Of a stretch of 64,000 nt of DNA, positions 25,968 through 33,800 are shown one piece after another. A model generated the notes under the pieces. It saw only the letters and a program-made list of their open reading frames with translations. It did not search any database and was not told the origin of the DNA. The DNA lies in NCBI GenBank assembly GCA_040221175.1, contig JAVJVK010000004.1, positions 728,268-792,267 of the forward strand, written 5' to 3'. Position 1 is the first letter of the stretch, and each line of letters begins with the position of its first letter. This DNA is from Phycisphaerales bacterium (lineage in GTDB: Bacteria; Planctomycetota; Phycisphaerae; Phycisphaerales; UBA1924). The position numbers were made by a program, and so were the translations under genes.

Positions 25968-26091
25968 GCTCTTTCCCCTATCTCCTCGCCCGCTGGGGGC
26001 GACCTCGCGGAGCCTGCAACAGCACCACCGATCCGATCGGGTGGCCCGCAGGCACGCCTGCATCATTGTTCGGCCGCCGGGGGCCGCTGTC

Positions 26092-26099
26092 AGCATACC
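26092..26099 (-). promoter_or_regulatory. Possible extended -10 element for the DUF1573 operon
   Basis: On the minus strand TGGTATGCT (TG-N-TATGCT) lies about 125 bases upstream of the DUF1573 start in the 240-base gap after the glutamate dehydrogenase gene. The -35 position is poor. It is offered because no better candidate is visible there. Confidence 0.3.
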
Positions 26100-26207
26100 A
26101 CAGGTCGCCGACTTCGCCCACCATGAAGCGCCAGCCGACACAAGCTGTCACGTCCGTCCGCTATTTCCGCGCCCCGCGATTCGAATACCAGACACAGACT
26201 GAACAAT

Positions 26208-27431
26208 TCACTCCATGGCTTCCGCGAGCCTATTCAGGGCGTGGGCGTAGCAGGCGGTCCGCATCGGGATGTTCTCGGACTGCATGAGGTCGTACACCTG
26301 GCCGAAGGACTCGGACATGATCTCGCCCAGGCGCTTGTGCACGGTCTCCAGGTCCCAGTAATAGCCGCTGATGTTCTGCGTCCATTCGAAGTAGCTGACC
26401 GTGACGCCCCCGGCGTTGGCCAGGATGTCGGGCACGACCAGCGTGTCGCCCTTGGAGAGGATCTCGTCGGCTTCCTTTGTCAGCGGGCCGTTGGCCAGCT
26501 CGATGAGCACCTGGGCCTTGATCTTCTTGGCGTTGTCCTTCCGTACGGCGTTCTCGAGCGCGGCGGGCACGAGCACGTCGACCTCCAGTTCCAGCAGATC
26601 CTCGTTGCTGATCTTCTTGCCGGCCTCGGGCAGGCGTCCGGAATCGACCTTGGTGGCAATGGTTTCGCGAACGTCCAGCCCCGAGGCGTCATAGATCCCG
26701 CCACGGGAGTCGCTGACCGCCACGACCTTGTAGCCGGCCTTGTCGGCCAGCTTGGCGAAGTGCTGGCCTGCATTGCCGAAGCCCTGGATAGCCACGGTAA
26801 TGTCCTTGGGGTCCCAGCCGCGCTTCTTCTCGACCTGCTGGAGGCACACGAAGCCACCGCGACCGGTTGCATCGTCGCGGCCCAGCGATCCTCCGACGGC
26901 GACTGGCTTGCCGGTAATGACGCCCGGGTATCGTCCGCGCTTGATGACGTCGAATTCGTCGCTCATCCAGCCCATGATCTTCGCATTCGTGTACACGTCC
27001 GGGGCGGGCACGTCGATGTCCGGCCCGAGCACATCGGCCATGCCGCGCATGTAGCCGCGGCTGAGGGTTTCGAGTTCGCGCTCGCTGAGCTTGCGAGGAT
27101 CGACGACGACGCCGCCCTTGCCGCCACCGAAGGGAATGCCCACGGTGGCGCACTTGAACGTCATCCAGAACGCCAGGGCGCGAACTTCGCCCGGCGTGAC
27201 ATCGGGGTGGTAGCGGATGCCACCCTTGGCCGGCCCGCGGACGGTGTTGTATCGGCAGCGATAGCCGGTGAAGACCTCGAGCGAGCCGTCGTCTTTTTTG
27301 ACTGGAATGGCGACTTCGGAGAACCGCTCGGCGTGCCGGAGCCGCTCGACCGTGTCCGCGCTGGCGGAACTGTGCTTGGCGGCGGACTCCAAGCGGGGCA
27401 GGGCTTCGTCCACGAACACGTCTGAGGCCAT
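26208..27431 (-). CDS. Glu/Leu/Phe/Val family dehydrogenase, probably glutamate dehydrogenase
   Basis: 407 residues from ATG 27431 with AAGGAG 6 bases upstream. Catalyses reversible oxidative deamination of an amino acid, most likely glutamate. Seen: 'RGPAKGGIRYHPDVTPGEV' and 'WMTFKCATVGIPFGGGKGG' with the catalytic lysines, 'ADVLGPDIDVPAPDVYT', 'GKPVAVGGSLGRDDATGRG', and the Rossmann motif 'VAIQGFGNAGQHFAKLA' with Asp-Ser after it ('VAVSDSRGG'). Length and motifs fit the short bacterial hexameric type (RocG/GudB-like). It links carbon and nitrogen metabolism. Exact amino acid and cofactor specificity are not certain. Confidence 0.92.
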   Translation of the reverse strand: MASDVFVDEALPRLESAAKHSSASADTVERLRHAERFSEVAIPVKKDDGSLEVFTGYRCRYNTVRGPAKGGIRYHPDVTPGEVRALAFWMTFKCATVGIPFGGGKGGVVVDPRKLSERELETLSRGYMRGMADVLGPDIDVPAPDVYTNAKIMGWMSDEFDVIKRGRYPGVITGKPVAVGGSLGRDDATGRGGFVCLQQVEKKRGWDPKDITVAIQGFGNAGQHFAKLADKAGYKVVAVSDSRGGIYDASGLDVRETIATKVDSGRLPEAGKKISNEDLLELEVDVLVPAALENAVRKDNAKKIKAQVLIELANGPLTKEADEILSKGDTLVVPDILANAGGVTVSYFEWTQNISGYYWDLETVHKRLGEIMSESFGQVYDLMQSENIPMRTACYAHALNRLAEAME

Positions 27432-27518
27432 CGGCTTCTCCTTGCTTTGCACGCTCGTCGTGCGGGCAGTATCCGCCGCAAGGATCGGCCCAAGGCGAAG
27501 AACGACGTTGCATTCGGG

Positions 27519-28373
27519 TCAACCCGAAGTTGCATAAGCCGCGACGGGCGCGGCAAACGCCAGCCTCGTGTATGCCAGCCTGAATCCCAAGCGAGCGGCA
27601 TTGCGTTCGGTCGGAATGCCGGGCTCGCACTCGATGACGGCGAGAGCGCAGCCTTCTTCCTGGCCCTGCCTCAAGCGGTGGGCGATCAGTGCTTGCTGGA
27701 TGCCCCGGCGGCGGAATCGCTGGTCCACCGTCGCGCCCCACAGCGAGGCGACCTTGATTGGTCCCTGGCCCGGCATCGGCGATATGGACACGACTTCCAT
27801 GCCGCATGTGGCGGCCGGCTCACCATCGACGAACGCCCAGAAACCCCTGGATCGAGGATGCTTCTGGCTGCGGATCATGGCCTCGACCTGTGCGGCCGGC
27901 GCAGGCTTGCCGGGCTCGGCGAAGCCATCCATCGTAAATCGCGCAATCGCCTCGACCGCGGCCCCATCCGTTGCATCCAGCCGCTCGATGGTCAGGCCGG
28001 AGACCTCCGGTGTGTGAATCGGCATATCGAGGCCCCTGGCCAGGACACGCTCTACTTCCTCGAGCACCAGGCTCGTCCGAGCCAATGCAGCGAACTCGGG
28101 TTTGGTGCTCTGGTCGGTCAGGACGATGCGGGGCCGACCGCCCCGGGTAGCGATGTAGCTCGCGATGGCCTGAGCGCCCTCGTCGGTAAGCACCGACTCG
28201 AGCCCGCAGCCGATCGCCGAGCACAGCCAGGGCGCACCGGCCATGAATGCCACGACGCCACCGCCCTGACTGGCTGGTCGAACTTCGTGCTCGTCGGCCA
28301 GTTCGGCGATGACCGCCATCTGCCGGCGTTCGTTCAGGCGCATGATGGTGGTCGAGCCAAGCGTTGTGCTCAT
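27519..28373 (-). CDS. GNAT family N-acetyltransferase
   Basis: About 284 residues from ATG 28373; 28394 and 28391 are alternatives and no start has a clear ribosome binding site. The C-terminal half is a GNAT domain: 'IARFTMDGFAEPG', 'GFWAFVDGEPAATCGMEVVS', 'VASLWGATVDQRFRRRGIQQ' with the acetyl-CoA loop (RRxGI), and 'NAARLGFRLAYTRLAF'. The N-terminal half may be a second degenerate GNAT fold. The acceptor is unknown. It lies between a dockerin gene, from which a strong hairpin separates it, and the glutamate dehydrogenase gene. Confidence 0.85.
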   Translation of the reverse strand: MSTTLGSTTIMRLNERRQMAVIAELADEHEVRPASQGGGVVAFMAGAPWLCSAIGCGLESVLTDEGAQAIASYIATRGGRPRIVLTDQSTKPEFAALARTSLVLEEVERVLARGLDMPIHTPEVSGLTIERLDATDGAAVEAIARFTMDGFAEPGKPAPAAQVEAMIRSQKHPRSRGFWAFVDGEPAATCGMEVVSISPMPGQGPIKVASLWGATVDQRFRRRGIQQALIAHRLRQGQEEGCALAVIECEPGIPTERNAARLGFRLAYTRLAFAAPVAAYATSG

Positions 28374-28400
28374 CGCCAAGTGTAACCGCATCATGGCAAA

Positions 28401-28442
28401 CGCCGGACGCGAACGCCAAGGAGAGAGCGTTCGCGTCCGGCG
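28401..28442 (-). terminator. Perfect 16-bp inverted repeat after the dockerin gene
   Basis: CGCCGGACGCGAACGC (28401-28416), a 10-base loop (CAAGGAGAGA) and the exact complement (28427-28442). It lies 26 bases beyond the dockerin gene stop and just before the GNAT start. On the minus strand only TTT follows the stem. It may be a terminator, an mRNA-stabilising hairpin or a binding site. Confidence 0.6.
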
Positions 28443-28468
28443 AATTGGGGTTCCTGGCGTTCGCCGCG

Positions 28469-29437
28469 TCAGCACCCGCCAGCGAAGGCGTTCTGGAAGC
28501 AGAGGAAGTCGAACAGGGTGAGGGCGCCGTCTCCGTCGCAGTCGGCGATGGCGTCGCCGGTCGCGAAGGCGTTCTGGAAGGCGAGGAAGTCGAAGATGTT
28601 CAGCCGGCCATCGCCGTCGAAGTCGGCATAGCACGAGGTCGTGTCTTCGAAGGTGAATGCACCGGTCACCAGGCCGTCGCCCGTGGCTGCATCGACCTGC
28701 CAGCGCCCCTCAAACGTGATGTGGTTGGAGCGATTGCCGGCGATCTCGCCGTTGCCGGCGACGACCACGACGACCTGGTCGTCCGCGATGGGCGGGCTCA
28801 TCTCGACCAGGATGTCGCCGCCCGGGCGAGCCGGCGGATCGGCCGGCGGGGCGACCTTGGAGTCGATGGCGTTCGAGATGTTGACCGCCGCACCGGCTCC
28901 GACTACGGTGCCGGCGCCCACGCCGCCCACGCTACCGAGCGCGCCGCCGATGAGGATCTCGCCGGCATAGACCCACCACTTGGGCTTGAAGCTGCCGCCG
29001 TCGTCGGCGATCTCGACGTAGTCGAGCGTGGTCAGGTTGCCGTCGGCGTCGGTGTTCCAGATGCCCTCGATGGCGCTGTTCCACTGCTCATCGAGGATGG
29101 TGCCGAAGCCCTGGGCACGGGACTCGTAGCCGTCGGGCGTGGCCACGAGATCGCCGAAGTAGTCCAGGCTCATGACGCCGCCGCAGACGCTTCCCTGGCC
29201 AACGGCGCTCCAGTTCTGATCGTTGAAGCGAACCTCGATCTGCAGTGCGCCGCCCGAACAGGTCTCCCAGCCAGAACCCTCGGTCTGCATGTGCAGGCCG
29301 TGCAGGATGCTCTCGATGGCCATTTGCACGTTGGCGTGCTGGGCAACCTCCAACTGCTGATCCTGGGCGCTGGCGACCGTGCCGGCCAGCAGGGACAATC
29401 CAATGAACGACTTCAAAGCGATAGCGCGAGTCCGCAT
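28469..29437 (-). CDS. Secreted protein with GC-type dockerin C-terminus
   Basis: 322 residues from ATG 29437 with GGAGGTG close upstream. Signal peptide 'LKSFIGLSLLAGTVASAQ'. The body has no recognised fold; it contains 'GALQIEVRFNDQNWSAVG', 'SLDYFGDLVATPDGYES' and a Gly/Ala-rich hydrophobic stretch 'IGGALGSVGGVGAGTVVGA' that might sit in a membrane or hairpin. The dockerin-like pair 'ADFDGDGRLNIFDFLAF' and 'ADCDGDGALTLFDFLCF' ends GGC and has two extra cysteines not seen in the other four copies. It is a single-gene unit bounded by a divergent promoter region and a hairpin. Confidence 0.85.
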   Translation of the reverse strand: MRTRAIALKSFIGLSLLAGTVASAQDQQLEVAQHANVQMAIESILHGLHMQTEGSGWETCSGGALQIEVRFNDQNWSAVGQGSVCGGVMSLDYFGDLVATPDGYESRAQGFGTILDEQWNSAIEGIWNTDADGNLTTLDYVEIADDGGSFKPKWWVYAGEILIGGALGSVGGVGAGTVVGAGAAVNISNAIDSKVAPPADPPARPGGDILVEMSPPIADDQVVVVVAGNGEIAGNRSNHITFEGRWQVDAATGDGLVTGAFTFEDTTSCYADFDGDGRLNIFDFLAFQNAFATGDAIADCDGDGALTLFDFLCFQNAFAGGC

Positions 29438-29625
29438 GGGACACCTCCACAAACTTGTTTGAAAACCTGGACCGCGTGGCTGGCCGCGCCGCTGACTGCG
29501 GCGCTGTGATGCCAGGCACCTGCTCGCCCACGATGAAAGCGAGCAGGATCCCCAATACTCACGCGCTCGTTTAACAAATCTTCGCACGTTCTGCTCTGAT
29601 TGCACAGAAGTCCCTAGCCTCGGTC

Positions 29626-30630
29626 ATGCCTGACGCCACGCACCTTGCCAGTCCGATGACCTATCGCTGCACCCTCCTGCGGGCCGGCCGGCTCTTGCTT
29701 GACGCCGGCGGCATGTTCGGGCTGATCCCCCGCGTGGTATGGGAGACGATGGTGACGCCGGACGACCGCCATCGCGTGGAACTCCACCACAATTGCCTGT
29801 GGCTTGTTGGAACCGAGGACGACCCCGAGTTGGGCCGGCCGCGGCAGGTCATCATCGAGGCGGGCACGGGCGACAAGCTCGACCCCAAGATGGCCGGCAT
29901 CTTCGGGCTTGACGGCCGCACCGTGGAAACGGCGCTGACCGAGGCTGGCGGCGATCCGACAAGGATCGATGACGTGGTCATCAGCCACCTGCACTTCGAT
30001 CACGCCGGGGGCCTGACCCGACGCCTGCGCCCTGGCGAGAGCCCGGACTGGTCGGCCGGGCCCGGGCAGGCCAGCGGCGATGCCAGCCAGGTGAAGCTGA
30101 CCTTTCCCAACGCAACCGTGCACGTGCAGGAGAAGGAGTGGAAGACCGCCTTGGCGGGCGATTCGGTGATGACGCGAACGTACTACACCGACCACCTGGC
30201 GCCGATTGAGTCCCGGCTGAAGCTGCACGATTCGCCCCGCCCCTTCGAACCCGGGCGCGTGCCCCACAAGGACGAGCACCCCGCCCTTCGCTGGGAGCGG
30301 CGGACCACCACGATCCTGCCGGGGATCAAGGTCTTCCTGACGCCCGGGCACACCTGGGGCCAGCAGGCCACGTGGTTCACCGAAGATCGGGATCGCGCCA
30401 TCATCTTCGTGCCCGACGTGATGCCGACCGCCTGGCACGCGGGCAAGGCCTACAGCCTGGCGTACGACGTGGAGCCGTACACCAGCATGGTGAGCAAGTC
30501 GTGGCTGCTGCGGGAGGCCAGCGAGCGGGGGTGGACCCTGATGCTGGACCATGAGCCATCGGACCCGTGGCGTCGCGTGGAGCCGAACGGGAAGGGCTGG
30601 TACGCCCTGAAGCCGGTAGATGGCCGCTGA
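29626..30630 (+). CDS. MBL-fold metallo-hydrolase
   Basis: 334 residues. Metallo-beta-lactamase fold with the zinc motif 'ISHLHFDHAGGL', a later 'FLTPGHTWGQQATWF' His, Asp in 'VPDVMPT' and His in 'LMLDHEP', so both metal sites look complete. The layout resembles quorum-quenching lactonase-type MBL proteins (N-acyl homoserine lactonase group), but substrate prediction is not safe. It opens a plus-strand run of five closely spaced genes (29626-36958) that ends with nuclease and ATPase genes. Confidence 0.88.
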   Translation: MPDATHLASPMTYRCTLLRAGRLLLDAGGMFGLIPRVVWETMVTPDDRHRVELHHNCLWLVGTEDDPELGRPRQVIIEAGTGDKLDPKMAGIFGLDGRTVETALTEAGGDPTRIDDVVISHLHFDHAGGLTRRLRPGESPDWSAGPGQASGDASQVKLTFPNATVHVQEKEWKTALAGDSVMTRTYYTDHLAPIESRLKLHDSPRPFEPGRVPHKDEHPALRWERRTTTILPGIKVFLTPGHTWGQQATWFTEDRDRAIIFVPDVMPTAWHAGKAYSLAYDVEPYTSMVSKSWLLREASERGWTLMLDHEPSDPWRRVEPNGKGWYALKPVDGR

Positions 30631-30667
30631 TCGACCCGATTCGCGGCCGGGGGTCTACCATCGGGCC

Positions 30668-31357
30668 ATGCCCCCCGCGGTGAACGACACCACGGCTTCC
30701 AAATCCCTACCGCAGGCCGAGATCGAGGCCTCGACCGATGCGCGCGCGCCGGTCGAGGAAGGGCAGGACCCCGGGCCGAAGGGCCAGCCGATCGACGCCC
30801 CGAAGTCTCGGGCCACCTCGAAGAAAAAACGCCGGCGGACGCTCTGGGAGCGGGCCGAGGCGTTCGTGAGCCAGTTGAGCACGCGGAACCACTTTTGGCA
30901 CCGCGTCTGCTCGCTGATCTGGCTGCCCTACGCATTCCACAGCGGCATCAAGATGAAGATGGTTGATGCCCAGACGTTCCAGGCGGTGCTGCCATTCCGG
31001 CGGTTCAACCGCAACTGGTACAACGCGATGGCCGGAGCCGCGCTGCTGGGCAATGCCGAGATCGCTGGCGGTTCGTACATCTTCAAGGTGTGCGGCGTGG
31101 ACTACACCGTGGTGTGCAAGAAGCTTGAGTACCGCTTCCTGCGGCCTTGCCTGGGACCGGCGGTCTACCGCATCGAGCCCGAAGAGGACATCGAGGCTCT
31201 GGTCGCCACGGGCAAGGAGTTCAACTTGACCATCACGATGAACGTGGTCCAGCAGATCCGCCGGCCCAGCGATCGTGAGAAGCGTGTCGGCGTGGCAACA
31301 GCGACCTTCCACGTAACGCCCAAGGCCCACCAGCGCAGCCGCGGCCGGCTCAAGTAA
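30668..31357 (+). CDS. DUF4442/hotdog-fold thioesterase-like protein
   Basis: 229 residues from ATG 30668, 37 bases after the MBL gene. Residues 1-60 are acidic then very basic ('SRATSKKKRRRTLWERA') and probably disordered. The remainder ('AFHSGIKMKMVDAQTFQAVL', 'RNWYNAMAGAALLGNAEIAG', 'YTVVCKKLEYRFLRPCLGP') matches the DUF4442 branch of hotdog-fold acyl thioesterases. Members are predicted to act on acyl-CoA-type substrates. The basic N-terminal tail is unusual and may bind nucleic acid or membrane. Assignment is by motif pattern. Confidence 0.7.
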   Translation: MPPAVNDTTASKSLPQAEIEASTDARAPVEEGQDPGPKGQPIDAPKSRATSKKKRRRTLWERAEAFVSQLSTRNHFWHRVCSLIWLPYAFHSGIKMKMVDAQTFQAVLPFRRFNRNWYNAMAGAALLGNAEIAGGSYIFKVCGVDYTVVCKKLEYRFLRPCLGPAVYRIEPEEDIEALVATGKEFNLTITMNVVQQIRRPSDREKRVGVATATFHVTPKAHQRSRGRLK

Positions 31358-31363
31358 GCGCTC

Positions 31364-32551
31364 ATGGCCGGGCCATCCGCTCCCATCGCCCAAACTCGAA
31401 CGTCGCCGCTGGCCACCCTGGGCTGGGGCTTCTACCTGGCCGTCTCGTGGACATGGGTCATCGGCATGATCCTGCCGGCGCTCATGCTGAGAGACTTTGG
31501 CTGGTGGGGTCTGGCGGTCTTCCTGGCGCCCAACGCCATTGGTGCGGCGGCGATGGGCACGGTCCTGCGAAACGGGGACGCTGCCCGGCGAATGCGCCTG
31601 GTACACGACGCGGCGATCCGCCGGTTTTCCATGGTCACGATCGCGTTCCACCTGTACGTGCTCGGCGCGATCGGCCTTGCGGTCGAGGGCTTCCACACCA
31701 TCCCGGGACAACTCGGCGTGCTGGCATTCGGGGCCATCGCGGCGGTTGCATTCCTTGCCCTGCGGCGATGGCTGCTCACGGCCCTGCTCGTCTGGGCGGC
31801 CAGCGTCGGGCTCGGCGTTGCATACGCCATGTCCGCCGAGACCGGGTGGGCGATCGAATGGTCAGCGACGTCGTCCGGGCCTTCGCGTGACCTGTTGATG
31901 CTTGCGCCGGTCGTGGTGTTTGGCTTTGCCCTGTGTCCATATCTGGACGCGACTTTCTTGCGAGCGAGGGCCGCCACCGGCCCTGTGGCGGGCAAGGCCG
32001 CGTTCGCGTTTGGCTTCCTCGGACCGTTTGTCGTCATGATTGCGTTTACGGCCTTGTATGCAGGCGCAATCGTGTCCGGCCAGGCAACGGGCTGGGTACT
32101 CGTGCTGGTGCACTTGGCCCTGCAAGCCGGGTTCACGCTGGCCGTCCACCTGCGCGAGGCGAAGCTCTCGATCGCCGAGCGTGGCTTGACGCTTGGTCTG
32201 ACGATCGCCGCGATGGCGGGTGCTCTGGCGCTGCCCGTCGGACCGATCGCCTGGGCCGACGGCATGCTGGCGTGGGAAGTGGGCTACCGGCTGTTCATGT
32301 CGGCGTACGGGCTCTTCTTTCCGGCGTACGTGCTGTACGCGATGATGCCCACGGCCCTGAATATGGGCCCCATGACCCGGGGCGCGCGGGCGGTGACCAC
32401 GATTACGATGGCGACCGTTTTGCCGATGTACGCCCTGGGCTTCATTGCCCGAGAAGAGCAGTGGTTGCCGCTCGCCTTCGGGCTCGTTCTGGCGGGAGCG
32501 TTCGTCACGTTCATCATGCGACGCCGAGCGGCGGAGCAATCCGATGGCTGA
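31364..32551 (+). CDS. Polytopic membrane protein, possible transporter
   Basis: 395 residues with about 11-12 hydrophobic segments and almost no soluble domain. The first helices ('GWGFYLAVSWTWVIGMILP', 'WWGLAVFLAPNAIGAAAMGT') have the small-residue, broken-helix look of LeuT-fold transporters such as the sodium:solute symporters, but the match is weak and no substrate can be proposed. It starts 6 bases after the hotdog protein gene and its end overlaps the start of the nuclease gene by 8 bases, so it is almost certainly co-translated with its neighbours. Confidence 0.75.
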   Translation: MAGPSAPIAQTRTSPLATLGWGFYLAVSWTWVIGMILPALMLRDFGWWGLAVFLAPNAIGAAAMGTVLRNGDAARRMRLVHDAAIRRFSMVTIAFHLYVLGAIGLAVEGFHTIPGQLGVLAFGAIAAVAFLALRRWLLTALLVWAASVGLGVAYAMSAETGWAIEWSATSSGPSRDLLMLAPVVVFGFALCPYLDATFLRARAATGPVAGKAAFAFGFLGPFVVMIAFTALYAGAIVSGQATGWVLVLVHLALQAGFTLAVHLREAKLSIAERGLTLGLTIAAMAGALALPVGPIAWADGMLAWEVGYRLFMSAYGLFFPAYVLYAMMPTALNMGPMTRGARAVTTITMATVLPMYALGFIAREEQWLPLAFGLVLAGAFVTFIMRRRAAEQSDG

Positions 32552-33800
32552 AGCCCGCTTCCTGGCCGCGGCAGACCTGCACCTTGGCCGGCCGATCGCC
32601 AGCCTGCCAGAAGCGCTGCGCGATCGTTCGCGCGAGCTTGGGCCATTCGGGGCCCTGGAGCAGTTGATCGAACTTGCTCGCGACGAGAACGTCGATGCGG
32701 TACTGCTGGCTGGCGACGTGGTGGACGACGACGGGGCGTACTTCGAGGTGTTCGCCGCACTTCAAGGCGCGATATCGAAGCTCGATGGCATTCCACTGCT
32801 GGCTATCACCGGCAATCACGACGCGCGCGTCTTACCAAAACTGGCCGAGGCAATAGATGGCTTGACGCTGCTGGGTCTTGGCGGCGTCTGGCAGTCACGG
32901 ATCATCAACACGGCGCTGGGCGGCGTGGAAGTGCTGGGCTGGGGCTTTCCGAGTACGCACTGCACCACGTCTCCATTCGAGGCGCCCCCACCGTCGCGTT
33001 CGGGCCCGCGCGTCGGGTTGCTCCACGGCGACCTCGACGCGACTCGAAGCGTGTACGCACCATTCACCAGCGCCGACTTGCGCGAGCACGCCGCCGATGC
33101 GTGGCTGCTCGGACACGTGCACAACCCATCTCATGAACGTCTGTGCAACGCGTCGCCCGCGGGGTATCTGGGCAGCGTTTGCGGGCTTGACCCGGGCGAG
33201 CCCGGGCCGCGCGGCGCATGGCTCGTGCGAATGGACGGCTCGGGCACCAGGCTGGACCATCGCCCGCTCGGCCCGATCGCCTGGGCGACCATCGAAGTCG
33301 ATTGCCACGACATCCGTCCAGAAGCCCTCGATGGCGTACTGCGCGAGCGAGCCGAGCATGTCGCGGATGGTCTGGAGTCCGCACGGGCCGTGGGCGTTCG
33401 CGTGTCGCTGGCGGGCGAACACGCCGCGTGGCAGGCGTTGAACGCCCGGGCCGCGGGCATCGAGACGGGACACCCATGGCAGCACCGCGACAAGGCGGTG
33501 TTCATCGAAAGACTCGATGCCCGCGTGACGCCACCACTGCCACTGGAACGACTGGCCTCGGAGCGATCGGCGGCCGGTCGCATTGCCGGCCTGATCCTCG
33601 AGCTTCGGGCAGGCAAGGCCACGGAGGTTGTCGAGGAAGCGAGCGATCGCTTTGCGGCCATCGCGACCAACCGCAACCTGCGCCCGCCCGACCTGGGAGA
33701 GCACGAATTCCCGCTGCCCGACCCGCGCGAGACCCTGGAGCGGGAAGCTCGGCTCGTGCTCAGCGAAATGCTGGCCCAGCGTGAATCGGAGGATGGCTGA
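32544..33800 (+). CDS. Mre11/SbcD/YhaO-like metallophosphoesterase (DNA repair exonuclease)
   Basis: 418 residues. All calcineurin-type metal motifs are present: 'FLAAADLHLGRP' (Asp, His), 'VLLAGDVVDDDG' (GDxxD), 'AITGNHDARV' (GNHD), 'VGLLHGDLD' and 'LLGHVHNPSH' (GHxH). It should be a dinuclear-metal nuclease partnering the ATPase encoded next, as Mre11 does with Rad50 and SbcD with SbcC. The gene begins 8 bases before the end of the membrane-protein gene and its TGA overlaps the ATG of the ATPase gene (TGATG), so stoichiometric synthesis of a complex is likely. Confidence 0.9.
   Translation: MAEARFLAAADLHLGRPIASLPEALRDRSRELGPFGALEQLIELARDENVDAVLLAGDVVDDDGAYFEVFAALQGAISKLDGIPLLAITGNHDARVLPKLAEAIDGLTLLGLGGVWQSRIINTALGGVEVLGWGFPSTHCTTSPFEAPPPSRSGPRVGLLHGDLDATRSVYAPFTSADLREHAADAWLLGHVHNPSHERLCNASPAGYLGSVCGLDPGEPGPRGAWLVRMDGSGTRLDHRPLGPIAWATIEVDCHDIRPEALDGVLRERAEHVADGLESARAVGVRVSLAGEHAAWQALNARAAGIETGHPWQHRDKAVFIERLDARVTPPLPLERLASERSAAGRIAGLILELRAGKATEVVEEASDRFAAIATNRNLRPPDLGEHEFPLPDPRETLEREARLVLSEMLAQRESEDG

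Noticed and set aside
26150-26210. Possible tRNA T-arm (GATTCGAATACC)
   Set aside because: No acceptor, D or anticodon stem can be formed around it.
30407-30554. Overlapping out-of-frame peptides near the end of the MBL gene
   Set aside because: Short shadows within a gene whose metal motifs define the frame.
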